A stretch of 64,000 bases of DNA. Source: Datnioides undecimradiatus. Its lineage: Eukaryota > Chordata > Actinopteri > Lobotiformes > Datnioididae. The DNA is taken from contig WARS01000028.1 in assembly GCA_008933995.1 (NCBI GenBank), positions 460,001-524,000 of the forward strand, read 5' to 3'. The notes under the pieces were generated by a model. The model was not told the origin of the DNA. It made no database searches and saw nothing but the letters and a program-made list of their open reading frames with translations. The position numbers and the translations under genes were made by a program. Position 1 is the stretch's first letter; every line of letters begins with the position of its first letter. This document shows, piece by piece, positions 13,000 to 24,922 of the stretch.

Positions 13000-14880
13000 G
13001 TCTTTATGAGGAGCTGAATTGCCCTCTCTCAGTATCACACGGCAGCACATTGCCAGGGCGGCCGGCGCTCACAATGGCGTGGTGGGAGAGGAGTCGGGGC
13101 GATGTGTGTGTTAGTGTGTTAGTGTGTGCGTGCGTAGGGATGGGTGGGTTTGAGTGGGTGGGGACTCGGTTGGAGGTGGGATTGGGGGGTGGTGGTGACG
13201 GAGGGAAAACTAGAGGAGGAGATATTAGCAGGGAACCGTTGATAAGTGTTGGAGATTAGCGGAGGCGTATCTTGTCCGAGGTGTTGTTCCTCCTTGTTTT
13301 ATCTGCTGATAGAAATTTTCTGATGGAGAGCGGTGATATGTGGACGCACACACACACACACACACACACACAGACGCACACCGCCCACCCACCGTCGTAG
13401 CTTCCCACCCACAGGACGCACTGTTTCCTCCTTTTACCTCTGTTAAAATCAACAAACGACATCGATTTTGAGACATTTTGCGAAACAAAAACAAAATGTT
13501 AATCCACCAATAAGAAAACCAGCAACCCCCACCGACCTACTCACTCAAATATTATGTAATATTATATTATATATGCTTGGACATTCATTAGGCGCCTTAA
13601 ATCTAATAAATTAAAGGTCACTTGTGCGTTTTTTGGCCACTAGTAGCGCTATAGAGCAGCGTTATTCATCTGTGGTCTCTGAATGCAATGCTTGTGAATG
13701 CATGCTTGTGATTTGCAGTGAACCATGTTAGCATTTTAATGAGGAGGTTTAATCATGATTTTAAGAGAGTTAATCCAGTAAATTTGTATCTGGGCTGAGA
13801 TGCTGGATAAGTGATGACCAGTCAGCTGATTTTGTTGTAATGCAAGCTTTTAATGAGTGGAAGGTCCTTCTTGCACCTCCTGTCTCATGCTCACAAGTAA
13901 AAATAGGTTGGAATAAGATAAAAAGGGTTCAAGATGATCCTTTTTGAATGTTTTATCAGTGAGGAAAAGCATTTATTCTCATTTTAGGCCTCAAATATTC
14001 ACAAAATTAGGCTATGATGAGATTTTAAAGGTGACATGAAACTGAAGAAGGCTGTGGTTTTGAAAGTGCAGCTAAAAGCTTTTAAGATCTTCTAATAATG
14101 AAAAATCAACAACTTTAGAGCCATGTATGTTGAGTTTCCTCAACACATTTTACGCTTTAACCTTTTCATATACCTATAGAATATCGTATACATATAGAAA
14201 ATAACTAATATCACATTAGGAAAACACAAATTTAACAAATCTGACTTCAGTTATTAACAAACGTACCTTGAAATATCATAAAAAGACTCTTTAATTGCAT
14301 AGAAGCAGTGTTGGATTTATGTTGATCTAGCAGATAATCAATATAGCTGCAATAGTTTGATAGATACAGATGTTGCAGAGCCATCTCAGATACAGATGTT
14401 TTGTGCACACAAACCTGAAACAGCAAAGAAAGAAAGAAAGAAACTGGGAACAGAAATGGCTTCAAAGGACACTCGAGTCTGTAGCAGGAGGAGGACGAGC
14501 GCAAGGACGAGATAAAAACAGAGCGGCAGTGAGGAGGAAGAGTAAGGGACCAAAGCAAGGACAAGGTGAAGGAGGAGGAAGATATTTCATTCTTACGCTG
14601 AGGAACTCGCAGTTGTGCGGCCCCCTCCCCACCCCCGTTCAGCACTTAACCGTCCAATCCCGTCCCTTCCCCTGACAAGACGCCTCAAGTGCAACGGGAA
14701 GACATGCTACGAGCCTGAGGTAGATTAGGAGAAGATAGAAGTAAAAACAAGAGAAAGTAACAGTTTTAAAAGTCACACTCAAGAGCAGGAAAGGGAGGAA
14801 GACCTCGGAGGACATAAAGTGATGTTAAAGCACGAGTCAGTGGTATAATATCTGTAGTTTTTGGCAAGGAGAGATCCCTG
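13000..14880. other. gene-free stretch
   Basis: G/T-rich to 13255, a (CA)n tract (13346-13372), AT-rich to 14350, a purine-rich tract (14425-14590). A CCACTAGTAGCGCT (13637-13650) resembles a CTCF-type core or the related fish dispersed repeat. No exon recognised; the 132-residue antisense frame at 14247-14645 has no domain. Confidence 0.5.
13346..13372 (+). repeat. (CA)n microsatellite
   Basis: CA run; gives Cys/Val repeats on the minus strand. Confidence 0.95.
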
Positions 14881-14908
14881 TGTGGGCTCGTGAACAGTTA
14901 ATCTCTCT

Positions 14909-14942
14909 TGACAGGATCTTCATTTGAATAAAGATCCTGTCA
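14909..14942. other. perfect inverted repeat (12-bp arms, 10-base loop)
   Basis: TGACAGGATCTT (14909-14920) and its exact reverse complement AAGATCCTGTCA (14931-14942) flank CATTTGAATA. Could extrude as a cruciform or mark a dimeric binding site; too short for a microRNA precursor. Confidence 0.8.
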
Positions 14943-14999
14943 GCGCCGTGTGCTTCTTGCTTGCTTAAGAGGAGGACCTACAGTAGCTCCTGCAAGAAC

Positions 15000-17900
15000 T
15001 CAAATTGCTTTGACAAATCATGGCTGACGGGAGAAAGGCGCCTTCCTACCTGTGCATGGCTAAAACGCGCCCGATGGAGACGCCTCAACAGAACTTCAAA
15101 ATCTAAGGGAATCTAAGGGAGAGCTGGAAAAAAAAAAAAAACGACTCCGAGATATTAGAGCGGCTTAAACGCTGGATTAGGCTTGTAGTAAAAAAGATGC
15201 CATGTGTCCTTGTTATTTTCTACATCTTGAGCTCTTGAGCTTTTCCTCAATCAGCTGATGTTGGTCGGATGTAGAGAGCGGTTGTTCCACAAAAGCGGCA
15301 GGCGTTGAAACTGTGGGAATAGAAGCTACCAGAGGGATGTTTTACAGGAATAAGGCCTGGTTGATGGACAATGTGTGTTTTGGAAAGTCAGGTGTGAGGA
15401 ACGGTTCCTCAAAAATCAAAGAAAACATTAAAGGATGGCGGTTTGCATCGTGCGACTCTAGAAAGGTGCCCACCGGTAGAGATTTTGGCAAAGTTCAACC
15501 ATGGGAGCGTTCCTTTAGTGTCTCTGCTGCACATTTTCAGGGAAAGCTATAACGCAAATCAGGGCTGGATTCTTGCATGATCAGGAGACTTAAGCGTCAA
15601 TTGGTGGGCTTGAATTAGGGTTGCGCCAATGGAAGTTGCCAATCGGTCATCGCCAGTGGCCGTCAATCATCGTCCACTGAGCCATCTGTCGTTGTAGCAC
15701 GGTTTAAAAACCCTTTTCTCTCTCCCCTGACCCAAACAGGATCAGAAATGACCACCCACCATCTGAGTGCATGTAGATTTTCCATTATATATGTAAACTT
15801 TAACCCTAAAATACAGTAGTTACTAGATGTTACTCCAGTTCTATGAGTTCAGCCCTCTAATGGGCTTCACAGTCTGTTAGCCCTGTTAAGGAGGTGCTTT
15901 AATTATGGTACCATGAAAGAAGCAGCCCATAGGATCCCCTTTGTATCTGCATCAATGTCAACATCAGACATATTTGCTGCTTTGGATGAGTAAAGCTGAA
16001 ATTTATTAAGCATGGAAATATGAAGGGGGAGCATTTTATCATGAACATTTAAATGATTTATGTAACATGACTTTCTTTTCCTCCTTTTATCATGTGTGTG
16101 TTTACACATGTGATTAATCTGTAGGCTGTTTCTTTGTACAGCTTAGAGTAGTCTTCAATAAGCAAGGTGTCTTATAATCAAGTTTAGTTTGATCAGTCAT
16201 GCAGAGGATATGATGTTGTACCACTTTATTTTTTAATCCATGCCAAACGTCATGACAAGATCCACAATCCTCCTTTTTATCCCATAGCTTTAAAGCCAAC
16301 TTCCTGCCTGTAGCATGGAAAAACATAAAACCCCCCGACTTGTTCAACATTTAAAACAATCTGTGTAAAGCTTTTGTTGATATAAATTGTGGTTTTGTGG
16401 ATAATGATGGTTTGCTCTAACAAGCAAAGATTGGGCGAGGTTGGGGTGGATGGTTGGTCGAAAGTGTCCAACTAGTTTAAACTCTTACTATCCAAAGGCC
16501 AGCATTGGTTCCATGTAACCATGACAACAATCCTTCCCCATCTGCAGCCTCATCGTCTGAGTATCCAACTTTGACATCGGTTTGTGCCCAGTTTTCTGTC
16601 GAGAGTCAATGTTATTTTGGTTTTTACCATCATCTAATCCCTAACCCTAACCCAAAGTTTCAGTTGCCAGTCCTTAACCACAGAGTTGGCAGATCAGAGA
16701 GAGCTCAGACTGCCTGATTCTGACCGAGGAAACCACGCTTCACAGAACAATCCCCACAAACAGTCGACACTGTTGTCTGTTTCATCAGGACCACGGTATT
16801 TCTAATACATTTCCACACCTGCTTTGTCAGCGACAGCAGCTTGGTCAGTGGTGTTAAGGTGCACACTATGATGCCCCTTGTAGCTCTTTCAGCATCAATT
16901 TTGCATTTTAAAGTGAAGTTATCTATAATTACTGTGCACCATTCAGTCAAACTTTCAAAATAGAGTTTGCTGAGAAACATTTCACGTTTTCTGAGATTTG
17001 GACGTGCGGGAAACGACCGAGGTGGTCGACCTTGGGTGCTGTTAAGGTTGCAAAATGTGAGGTTTTAGTTTGGTTTAGGTTCAGGCGAAGGTCATGGTTT
17101 GGATTCAGATAAGTATGTTGGTAAGTTAGAAAGTCTTTTCTCTCACTGTGTACTATATCACCCAATTGTGATGGCACATCGAGACTGTGTTAGCCAGGTG
17201 CCTACAGAAATGGACACCTTCAAGTTCATGGTTAAAAGAGTTTGAAGTGCAGCCGGCCAAGCTTCAGTCTTCAACACGTTGGCCACGAGACAGGCTGATA
17301 TCCCCAACCATGGCAAACCAAAACTACTTAGCTAATGTAATCAATTAGTTAATTAGTAAAAAAACTGATAGAGATCAATTGGAAAGCACTGACCAACCAA
17401 ATGGTCTGTTGTATGAAGACTTAGAGTGCTCTGCAAGATGTCTCTGGATGTTCTCATCAATCCATCAATACTTATCCAAACTGAGATCAGCTGGACTGGT
17501 AGATGATGACCCAGATGGATGAGACATGAGGTCACAGACTGAGCCTGGTGTTATCTCTTTGGCTTGAAGTTTACAGACATCAAATATCAAAATTAGTAGA
17601 ATCAGGTTTGTGATTTTTGGTTATTTCCTGCGTGGCTTTGACCTGGAAATCAATCGGCTGCGTGTAGCTGAACATGATCCGTGCAGCCCCTGTGATAGCA
17701 GCTGATGGTGAAGTTCAGAAATCCCACCGCCTCCCCCCCGTCTCACTCCCTCTCTCTTTCTCACTCTACTCATTTTTCCTCTGTCCCTCAACATTTCTCA
17801 TCTCCTCTCCGAGATGGAATTCACAAAGTGATTTTTCTCCCCGTTCCTCTAAATCTCTTGATCACTTTAATTTTTTGCTAGGCTGCTTCATCGGTGTCCT

Positions 17901-20040
17901 GGGAAAGAGAAAAGAGGAGGAATGGGGGCAGGAGGAAAGGGGGGTGGTGGGGGAGAGAACGGGTGAGAGACTGCAAAGGAGGCTGGGTGAGTAGAGAGAG
18001 GGAGAGAGAGGGAGAGTGGTATAGAGTTAAGGCTTTATCAGTGAGTGCCCTGAGGTATGTGGGGACGCTGCTGAATCCAGAGAGATTAGGGGAAAAATGC
18101 AGCACATGGCAGTAAGGGGCTTACGCCACAGCTTGTATTAGTTCAGGTGAAAAGAGTATTGCTTTTACATAAAACTGGACAAATCCAGCCACAATGCATT
18201 TCCCGTTGGACCACAATGGGGTCCTCTATCTGTGGACCTCACCTCCTGTCCCCCCGGGTTCCCCAAAGCTCCTCTATCTAAACAGGAGTAGAGACTGAGG
18301 AAAAGGAGGAGAAAACACAGATGGACAGGGGCGGGAGGAGGAGATATGGCGCCGCACCAAACTTCATTTTCAGAGTTTACCGGGGGAAGCTGGTTGTCAG
18401 GAGATGGCACAGGACGTAATTTCCACCAGGGACGGGTGGGTGTGTGTGGGGGTGGTCAGGTCCACCTTAACTTTTTAAATCCTACTCCTGTCCCCTCCCC
18501 TGACTTTTACAACTTTGGTTCAATTTACTCACAAACGTCTTCACGCAGTGTCGTCCTCCTGTCCAAAAAATCAAGATGGGAGAAGCCATGAGTTGATTTA
18601 AAGAGCTGAAATCAAAGCCCGGAATTCAAATTATAGCGAATATGAGTAAATAAAGGTCGCTAATAGATGCAAAGTGATATAAAACAACAGCTCTCGTGGC
18701 AAATGCAGCGTTTTGTACATTTCCACAGTATTATTCTCATCACCACAACAGTCCCGAGGTCGTATCAACATATCCTGCTGAGTTTCTCTCTATTTGACGC
18801 GACACTTCCTGCAGATGTTTCACAATAAAGGCGCACAGGGATAAGGAAGCTCTTTTGAAGACTTTTAATGTGAAAGGTCGCAGGCAGGAATTGTTGAGGC
18901 AGCTTAGCAGCAACGTAAGCAGTGTAAGTGACATTAATAAATACTTATAATAAATAAAAAGAAAGAAGATTAAAAAAATACATTAAACTTGATTAAATTG
19001 GTTTAGAAAATGGGAAAATTATAGAAATAGAGGCCTGTCTCTAATACAAAAACCTAACAAAAATAAAAATTTACAGTATGCACATCTAGACCTCCTTTAT
19101 TTGCATTTTATAAACAGTCGTAGATGCTTTTCTTATCTTTTCCATCCCTTGGATTTGTTCGCTCATATTCCATATAGTTGACCTGGCTAGCCCTCTGACT
19201 GTTGGAGCCATACAAATCCACAGAACAAGCAAAATAAACAAAAATAAACATTTTCCTTGCTAATGTCATTGCCTAATTTTACAAAATTATCATAACATTT
19301 GAAAAAAACCCCACATTATCTATTGAATTGCATAGCAAATCCATCCAAATCCAAATCCGTTACCTTTAACTGCAAAACACAACACTGTCCATCTGTTCGA
19401 GCATGAGCGCTCAGTCTTGACCTTTTTAAAAACAGTAATTTGACATAAAAAGTATATTTTTAAGATTAAAAATGATCCTGCTGGTGGCTTTTATTTGTTT
19501 TTCTCTGAGCGCTCTACCCCATCACCACGTGTTGGTCACGTGAACATTCCAAACAATTACATCGTCTGTTGTCGGAGCCATCACCGTGGCAACTGGGTTG
19601 CCTGCATCCAGTGGAAGGCTATGGGAAAAGCTAACAAATGGATCCTTTAATTATAATTAATATTGGACAAACATTTTTGACCTTGGAGTGTAAAAATGTG
19701 ATGTCAGCCACAAACAACGGCAGTTACGATCGTTTGTATTAAAAGGTCTTGTGTGAATTGAAGAACCGCTAACTCGCATCTGAATCCAAACCTGTGCACT
19801 TGGCGAAGGTTTTAATGCTACAGTTGAATGAAGTTTTACTAGAAGGTGGGGAAGGGGTTAGATGAGCATTAATCAGAGTTATAAAAAGACATAATGTCTG
19901 CAGGGAGGTGGAGCAGGTTTGACAGGAAGATTCACTGAAGCGATTGAGCAAAAGGACTCATCCGTGTCTAAACGCCTCACTTAGACGCCGAAGTCTCCCA
20001 TTTTACTTTCACCGGGACTTTTATCTAAGTCTTCTGTTCC
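15000..20040. other. gene-free stretch of uncertain content
   Basis: Unique or old-repeat sequence without a recognisable exon. Pyrimidine-rich at 17727-17820, purine-rich at 17900-18020, AT-rich at 18925-19090 and 19220-19480. GGTTTTAGTTTGGTTTAGGTTCAGG (17061-17085) resembles TTTAGG-style repeat tails. The short CCCTAACCCTAACCC (16639-16653) is only two and a half telomere-type units. Confidence 0.45.
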
Positions 20041-20354
20041 TGAGATGCGTTTATCAGCCAAGTTTTTCATCTTGAAATATAGGTTGAGGGGAGCTTGGCC
20101 CGCGCACTTCTTTATCTTTCACCTGTCATGTACAGTAAGCCCAGGTAACAATGGCGCCTTACATTACATTACACGCCCGCTCTCTATTCACGCCATCCAG
20201 TCAGACATCCAAAGCGGCTCCGGCACCCCTCCCATCCTCGCCATTATTGGCAGAACAATACCCTCAAAAAGCCAAGTTGGTCAAATAAAAAAAAAAAGGT
20301 GCTGTATCTGCGACGGCGCTTAACATCAATTTGTGACAAGATTAATCAATTTGC

Positions 20355-20394
<40 letters not shown>

Positions 20395-20580
20395 CCTCGT
20401 CACTGTTGTCACTCTTTAAATAAAGAGTGGCGGCTGTTTGAATGAGCCCGGGCTCATCGCGATACGGCGCAGGTTAAGTAGGAGGCGCGTGTTTTAGGAT
20501 AGCGCCCCGCCGCTCCCACTCGTCCTGAAACACTTAGCCGGTGATTAGCATAAGCTGATAGCGCTATCAGGAGCGTGCCA
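20040..20580. promoter_or_regulatory. candidate conserved element with three perfect palindromes
   Basis: Mixed-composition unique sequence interrupted by (CT)17 (20358-20391). To its right lie three palindromes: 9-bp arms CACTCTTTA/TAAAGAGTG around AA (20410-20429), ATGAGCCCGGGCTCAT (20442-20457), and CTGATAGCGCTATCAG (20555-20570), which carries two opposed GATA cores. GGTGATTAGCATAAG and CAAGATTAATCAATTTG add homeodomain-type sites. Regulatory role inferred. Confidence 0.4.
20358..20391 (+). repeat. (CT)17 microsatellite
   Basis: Uninterrupted CT dinucleotides. Confidence 0.95.
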
Positions 20581-20884
20581 TTGAGGTGACCCTGAAGCCC
20601 CCACCCACCACCACCAAAACCCCCCACCCCACCATCACCACCACCACCCATCCTACCCCATTCCCCCCACCCTCCACCACTTCCTCCTTTGTCCCTCGGA
20701 GAAGGTCTTATCAGGGATGTACAGGGCCTCTGTAGCCTCCTGGGGAGATGATGGAGGGAGGAGGCAGAGGTGGGTACTGTAGGGTAGGAGGAGTGGGTAG
20801 GAAAGGAGGGGGTGGCGGCAGGCGGTGATCCCGTTGTTGAACACTCAGTGTCTTTGGATGTGTCCTCTAATGTTCCCGCGTCTT

Positions 20885-21060
20885 TTGGATGATAATATTG
20901 AATGATAGACTTTATTTCTGTAGCTCTCTTCAAAACGCAGCTACAGAGAGCTTTAAAATCACAGACGGGCTCCAACAAATCATTAAAAACACTCAGACAG
21001 AAGGAAAAGAATCTCGAACACACTGAATTTAATTGAATCTGCGCCTTATTTTTGATGTTT
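20885..21060. repeat. dispersed repeat remnant
   Basis: GACTTTATTTCTGTAGCTCTCTTCAAAACGCAGCTACAGAGAGCTTTAAAATC (20909-20961) follows the familiar fish pattern TTTATTTCTGTAGCGCTCTTCAAAA...AGAGCTT. Inner inverted repeat GTAGCTCTCT / AGAGAGCTTT. Family not assigned. Confidence 0.4.
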
Positions 21061-21239
21061 TTGCCTATCACTGGTTATGATAACGGCTGTATGAAGCTGT
21101 TGGGACTCCCACAGCTCCTACAAACTGCTGCTCCTCCCACTCTTGATGCAACATGTTCATAACTTTTAATCAAATTAATAGTTAAGCCTGTTTTTATCAA
21201 ATCAAATGCTCAGTTTAGGACCAAACACCTGCAAAATTC

Positions 21240-21470
21240 CCACCACCCTCAGCTGTGCATTGCTGTTAGCATGCTAAGAAGCTAAACTAAGATGCAAACA
21301 TTAGCATGTTAGCACACCGGTGTTAGTATTTAGCCCATGACGTGGCTCTAAAGTCTCGATCTACATTGTTTTAGCATTGTGCAGCATGTTCTGTTAGCAC
21401 AAAATCAACTATGCATCACTAAAAACAGCTTTAGCTACATTTGCACCACTGCTGTTGGTTATAATATGAC
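21240..21470. repeat. dispersed repeat remnant (TTAGCATGCTAA type)
   Basis: CATTGCTGTTAGCATGCTAA (21258-21277), GCTAAACTAAGATG and CATTAGCATGTTAGCAC match a repeat I know as common in percomorph genomes. Identified from memory. Confidence 0.5.
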
Positions 21471-22508
21471 CCATTTAGCGCTCGCTTTTGTTTTCTGTTC
21501 CAAATAAGTTTGATTATATTTGACCAAGTGACTGACGAGTCGTGTTTCCTTCCCCGTCGGATGTCTTTTAAGTTTCTCCAGATTAAGATTTCCTTTCATT
21601 TGTCCCACAGTCCAGGGGATGTTTTCCAATTTGCAGATGTGTCAGTTAGCGTGCGTGATCTTCACATGCAAAGTCTAAACGGCGAAGCTAAGGTCGCCTC
21701 AGTGACTTCATCTCGATCTGTGTGCGTCTTTCCCTCCTCGGCTGAAAGTTTGACGGTTTATTCCAAAGTTTGAGGTGACAAACAAACTCAACATGAAAAA
21801 GTTGATTCACCCAAATTTCCCGGGCTTTTTATACCCATGTTACCTGTTTCAGGAGGCGGCCGCGTCTTCGCCATCGGCCCCTGAATCACTCCTACGATAC
21901 CTCGGTGAGACTTTTTATTTGTGTGTGTGTTGTGGTGGTAAGTATGATGAAACCGCGAAACAATACGCAAACGCGAACGTGGCGACACATTTCTTGAAGG
22001 TAAGCAATTTCCATGCACGTTAGCAGCTTAGCATCGACGCGGCGCTATTCATATCAGTTTGCCATTATGATGCAAATGATAACAGCGGTGCCTGGCTCCC
22101 TCTTTCTCCCTTTTCTTCTGCACTTTTTACTATTTAACAACAGCGGCGCACTACAGTACAGGCGCACACCTACATTGCAGTGCACACACGACACACACAC
22201 ACACATGCATGATAAAATTCACCCAGCTCCATTGCTTATCCCCTTTGTTTGAGCTGATTGGATCTGTGGCGATCACATGTTTACCCAGAGCGCTATCTCT
22301 TTGAGAAACCTCCGTCACGGGTAGCGGAGAGTAACGTTCGCCTCTTTTTGTGTTTTCCTTTTATTTTGGAGACGGGCACGCACACACGGTCTTTATGTAT
22401 ATATGCTAATAGGCTGGCTAACACGGTTTCACACTGTTTGTTTCTGAAAATGATGCAACTTGCCAGACATCCGTTTTTCTGCTGATGTTCACATTTTCTT
22501 TTTTTTCC

Positions 22509-22546
<38 letters not shown>

Positions 22547-23900
22547 AGGGCGGGCATTTTAGAGAGAGGGAGAGAGAGAGGGAGCAAAGGGAGGATGATG
22601 AAGAAGGAGGGAGGAGGAAGGAGGAAGGAGGGAGGGAGGGAGGCGTGTGTTCAAAATCCACAAAGGTTTTGTAATAAATGCATCGACGACAATAAAAACA
22701 AAAACATTAAAGGGAGAAAAGACGTGTTTCTGTGTTAAACAATTAGTGCTGCAGCATTAGAGCCGATCAGGAAGAGACAAAAGCTCGGCAGCAGCAGGGG
22801 TTTACCCCAGACACAAAGACACAAAGACAGATGCTCTGCAGCCCAGCCAAGCTACAGTACCACACCAGCTTCCACCGGAGCTGCAGGGAACCACATGCAC
22901 AATGCAAACGTCTATAGGTCTGTAATAGAGGAGCATCAATGTATGTGCTTTAATACATCCCCAAAAGCTACACAATCATAGTTTGTGCAGTTCGTGTGCC
23001 TGTAAATGTGTGTGTAATAGCATTACCGTTAACCTTTTAACCTCTAAAACGGCCCAACAGCGCTCCCAATCACAGACCCTGTGTTCAGCTTCATCAAAAC
23101 TGAAGGAAAATACGCAGAGTTACGGACAAAGTGTGTTCATTATGTGCGAGATAATGTTGAAATCGTGCGGAAAAGTCTAATAAACATCAGAGATGACGCA
23201 CGCCGTGGCCGGCCGCCGTACAGGAAGTAACACAGGCCCGTTATTCTGGACGTCTGGAGGGTTTTGTGGGTATGCACTTGCTGTAAAGTCACGCTGGATG
23301 TCTGCCAACATGTAATGTAGTGTAATCCAATACCATCGCACTTAAACCAGCCACTTACCCGACGGGACAAAAAAAACAGGTTGAATTGTTTAAATAAAGG
23401 TTGAGTTCGGACGAATCCACCAACGACCTTTGACTGGTTTTGTAGTTTTAATTGTTTTGACTGATTAATATATAAATTTATACATAAGTATGTCAGTAAA
23501 GGAGCAGCATTAGTCAGACAACAGTTGCATCAGTTTCAACACAACTTGAACATTACAAACCATCGCTAGGCGTACCTAATAAACTGACAGCTGGGTGTCT
23601 GTGATATGAATTGATTGATTGCTCATGCTCAAACGAACACCTGCCAGCCAATCAGAAACAAGTATTGGTGGAGGGGGGTGAAACTGAAGTGTTTCTGCTG
23701 CCTCTGCTGGGACGGCGTACCCCGTGTCCGTGTTTTACGAGGAAAGCAACTGCGGGGCGATCAGACTGTGAACTCTGCAGCTGAACCAGCCTCGTGCTAA
23801 ACCTTCAGAGGTCTTTATAACACATTATTTAATCACACAGCCCAAAGTATCTGCTATAGTTAATGCAGCTCCACTCAGGTTTCGCACTGGCCTCGTGTTT
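21470..23900. other. gene-free stretch
   Basis: No exon recognised. Contains a CT run facing a GA-rich tract (22511-22645), short CA runs (22185-22205), and unique sequence elsewhere. Confidence 0.5.
22511..22645. repeat. (CT)n tract followed by (GA)n/(GGA)n tract
   Basis: CT-rich 22511-22545 and purine-rich 22561-22645, 15 bp apart. The arms are complementary, so one strand can fold into a long hairpin. Confidence 0.85.
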
Positions 23901-23910
23901 GCTACCTTAA

Positions 23911-24409
23911 AGGGCCAGTTCACCCAAATGTAGATGCTTCAGGTTGAGCCCGTTTGAACTACTTTATATAGTGTTGGCTCGGTTCGTCTGCAGCGATGCA
24001 TCATATTCTGAGATCACTTTATGTCCTGTGAGAAGTGCGTATCTATAAAAACAAAACTTTGTGTGGATGCATCACCCAGCTGATCCGAGAAGGTTTTTAA
24101 ATCACGTGTGCAGAGATATTTCAGTTTCTCCGCCCAAAATCCTATTAAAAAAACACCAAATTTGTGGATTTTCAGCTTTGTGACGATGCGTTATCCAACT
24201 GACTCAGCTCAGATGTCACCAAATGTGTAGATGAGTGGTTTTCACTGGAGGTGAAATGTTGTAATCTGAGAAGTAACTGGTAACTAAAGCTGCCAGGCAG
24301 AGTAGAAAGTCCAAATCTTTGTTCAGTTATTCGCTGGCGTTTTGATAAATCTGACATTTCTGCAGGGCTGAAGATGCTGAAATGTGTTAATTTAGAGTGA
24401 ACTCGCCCT
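23911..24409. mobile_element. non-autonomous DNA transposon (MITE) with TTAA flanks
   Basis: A 499-bp element bounded by TTAA on both sides (23907-23910 and 24410-24413). Terminal inverted repeats read AGGGCCAGTTCACCCAAAT on the left and, reversed, AGGGCGAGTTCACTCTAAAT on the right. There is no transposase frame. TTAA target duplication suggests the piggyBac superfamily; a TA-flanked family with a longer terminus cannot be excluded. A partial copy lies at 7430-7551 in the opposite orientation. Confidence 0.7.
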
Positions 24410-24557
24410 TTAACTGAGTCCACGTCACATTACACAGCTTCCCACTGTTGTAATTCCCTCGCTGCAGTCACAACAATCGCTCAGAACTGCATCAACATTA
24501 AAGGATGTTAGTCATAAAGCTCCTGCAGTCTGTGTGGTCACACTCTCCTTTCAGCTC

Positions 24558-24560
<3 letters not shown>

Positions 24561-24627
<67 letters not shown>
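24561..24627 (+). repeat. (TG)33 microsatellite
   Basis: Longest TG run in the window, uninterrupted. Confidence 0.97.
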
Positions 24628-24632
<5 letters not shown>

Positions 24633-24891
24633 GAACCCCCGCTCCGGTGGCGTCTACTCTGTACATTCGACTCAATGGCTCCAGTGTTCATATGAGTGTG
24701 TGTCTGCATGTGTGTGTATGACTGCGGCACTTAACCCTGTGACCGGTTGTGGAATGAGCTCCACAGAAATTGCCACTGAGCCTCCCCTCGCACCCCCCCA
24801 GCCTCACCCTCTCACCCCACCACTACCACCAACACCACCCGCCGGCACCATTGTGGTGTGTGTTACCACCCCAAGAGAGGCCGACAAGCGC

Positions 24892-24922
24892 GCACACACA
24901 CACACACACACTCAGACACACA
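24892..24922 (+). repeat. (CA)n microsatellite
   Basis: CA run interrupted once by CTCAG. Confidence 0.93.

Noticed and set aside
14909..14942. microRNA precursor
   Set aside because: Stem of only 12 bp and no extension of pairing outside it.
16639..16653. CCCTAACCCTAACCC telomere-like sequence
   Set aside because: Only two and a half units; not a telomere or a meaningful interstitial array.
20454..21071. 205-residue antisense open frame, the longest in the window
   Set aside because: Gly/Pro-rich middle comes from a CCACCACCC simple-sequence stretch; it runs through the palindrome cluster and a dispersed repeat.
24561..24627. Regular repeats that might suggest a CRISPR array
   Set aside because: Plain dinucleotide microsatellite; no spacers, and the genome is vertebrate.
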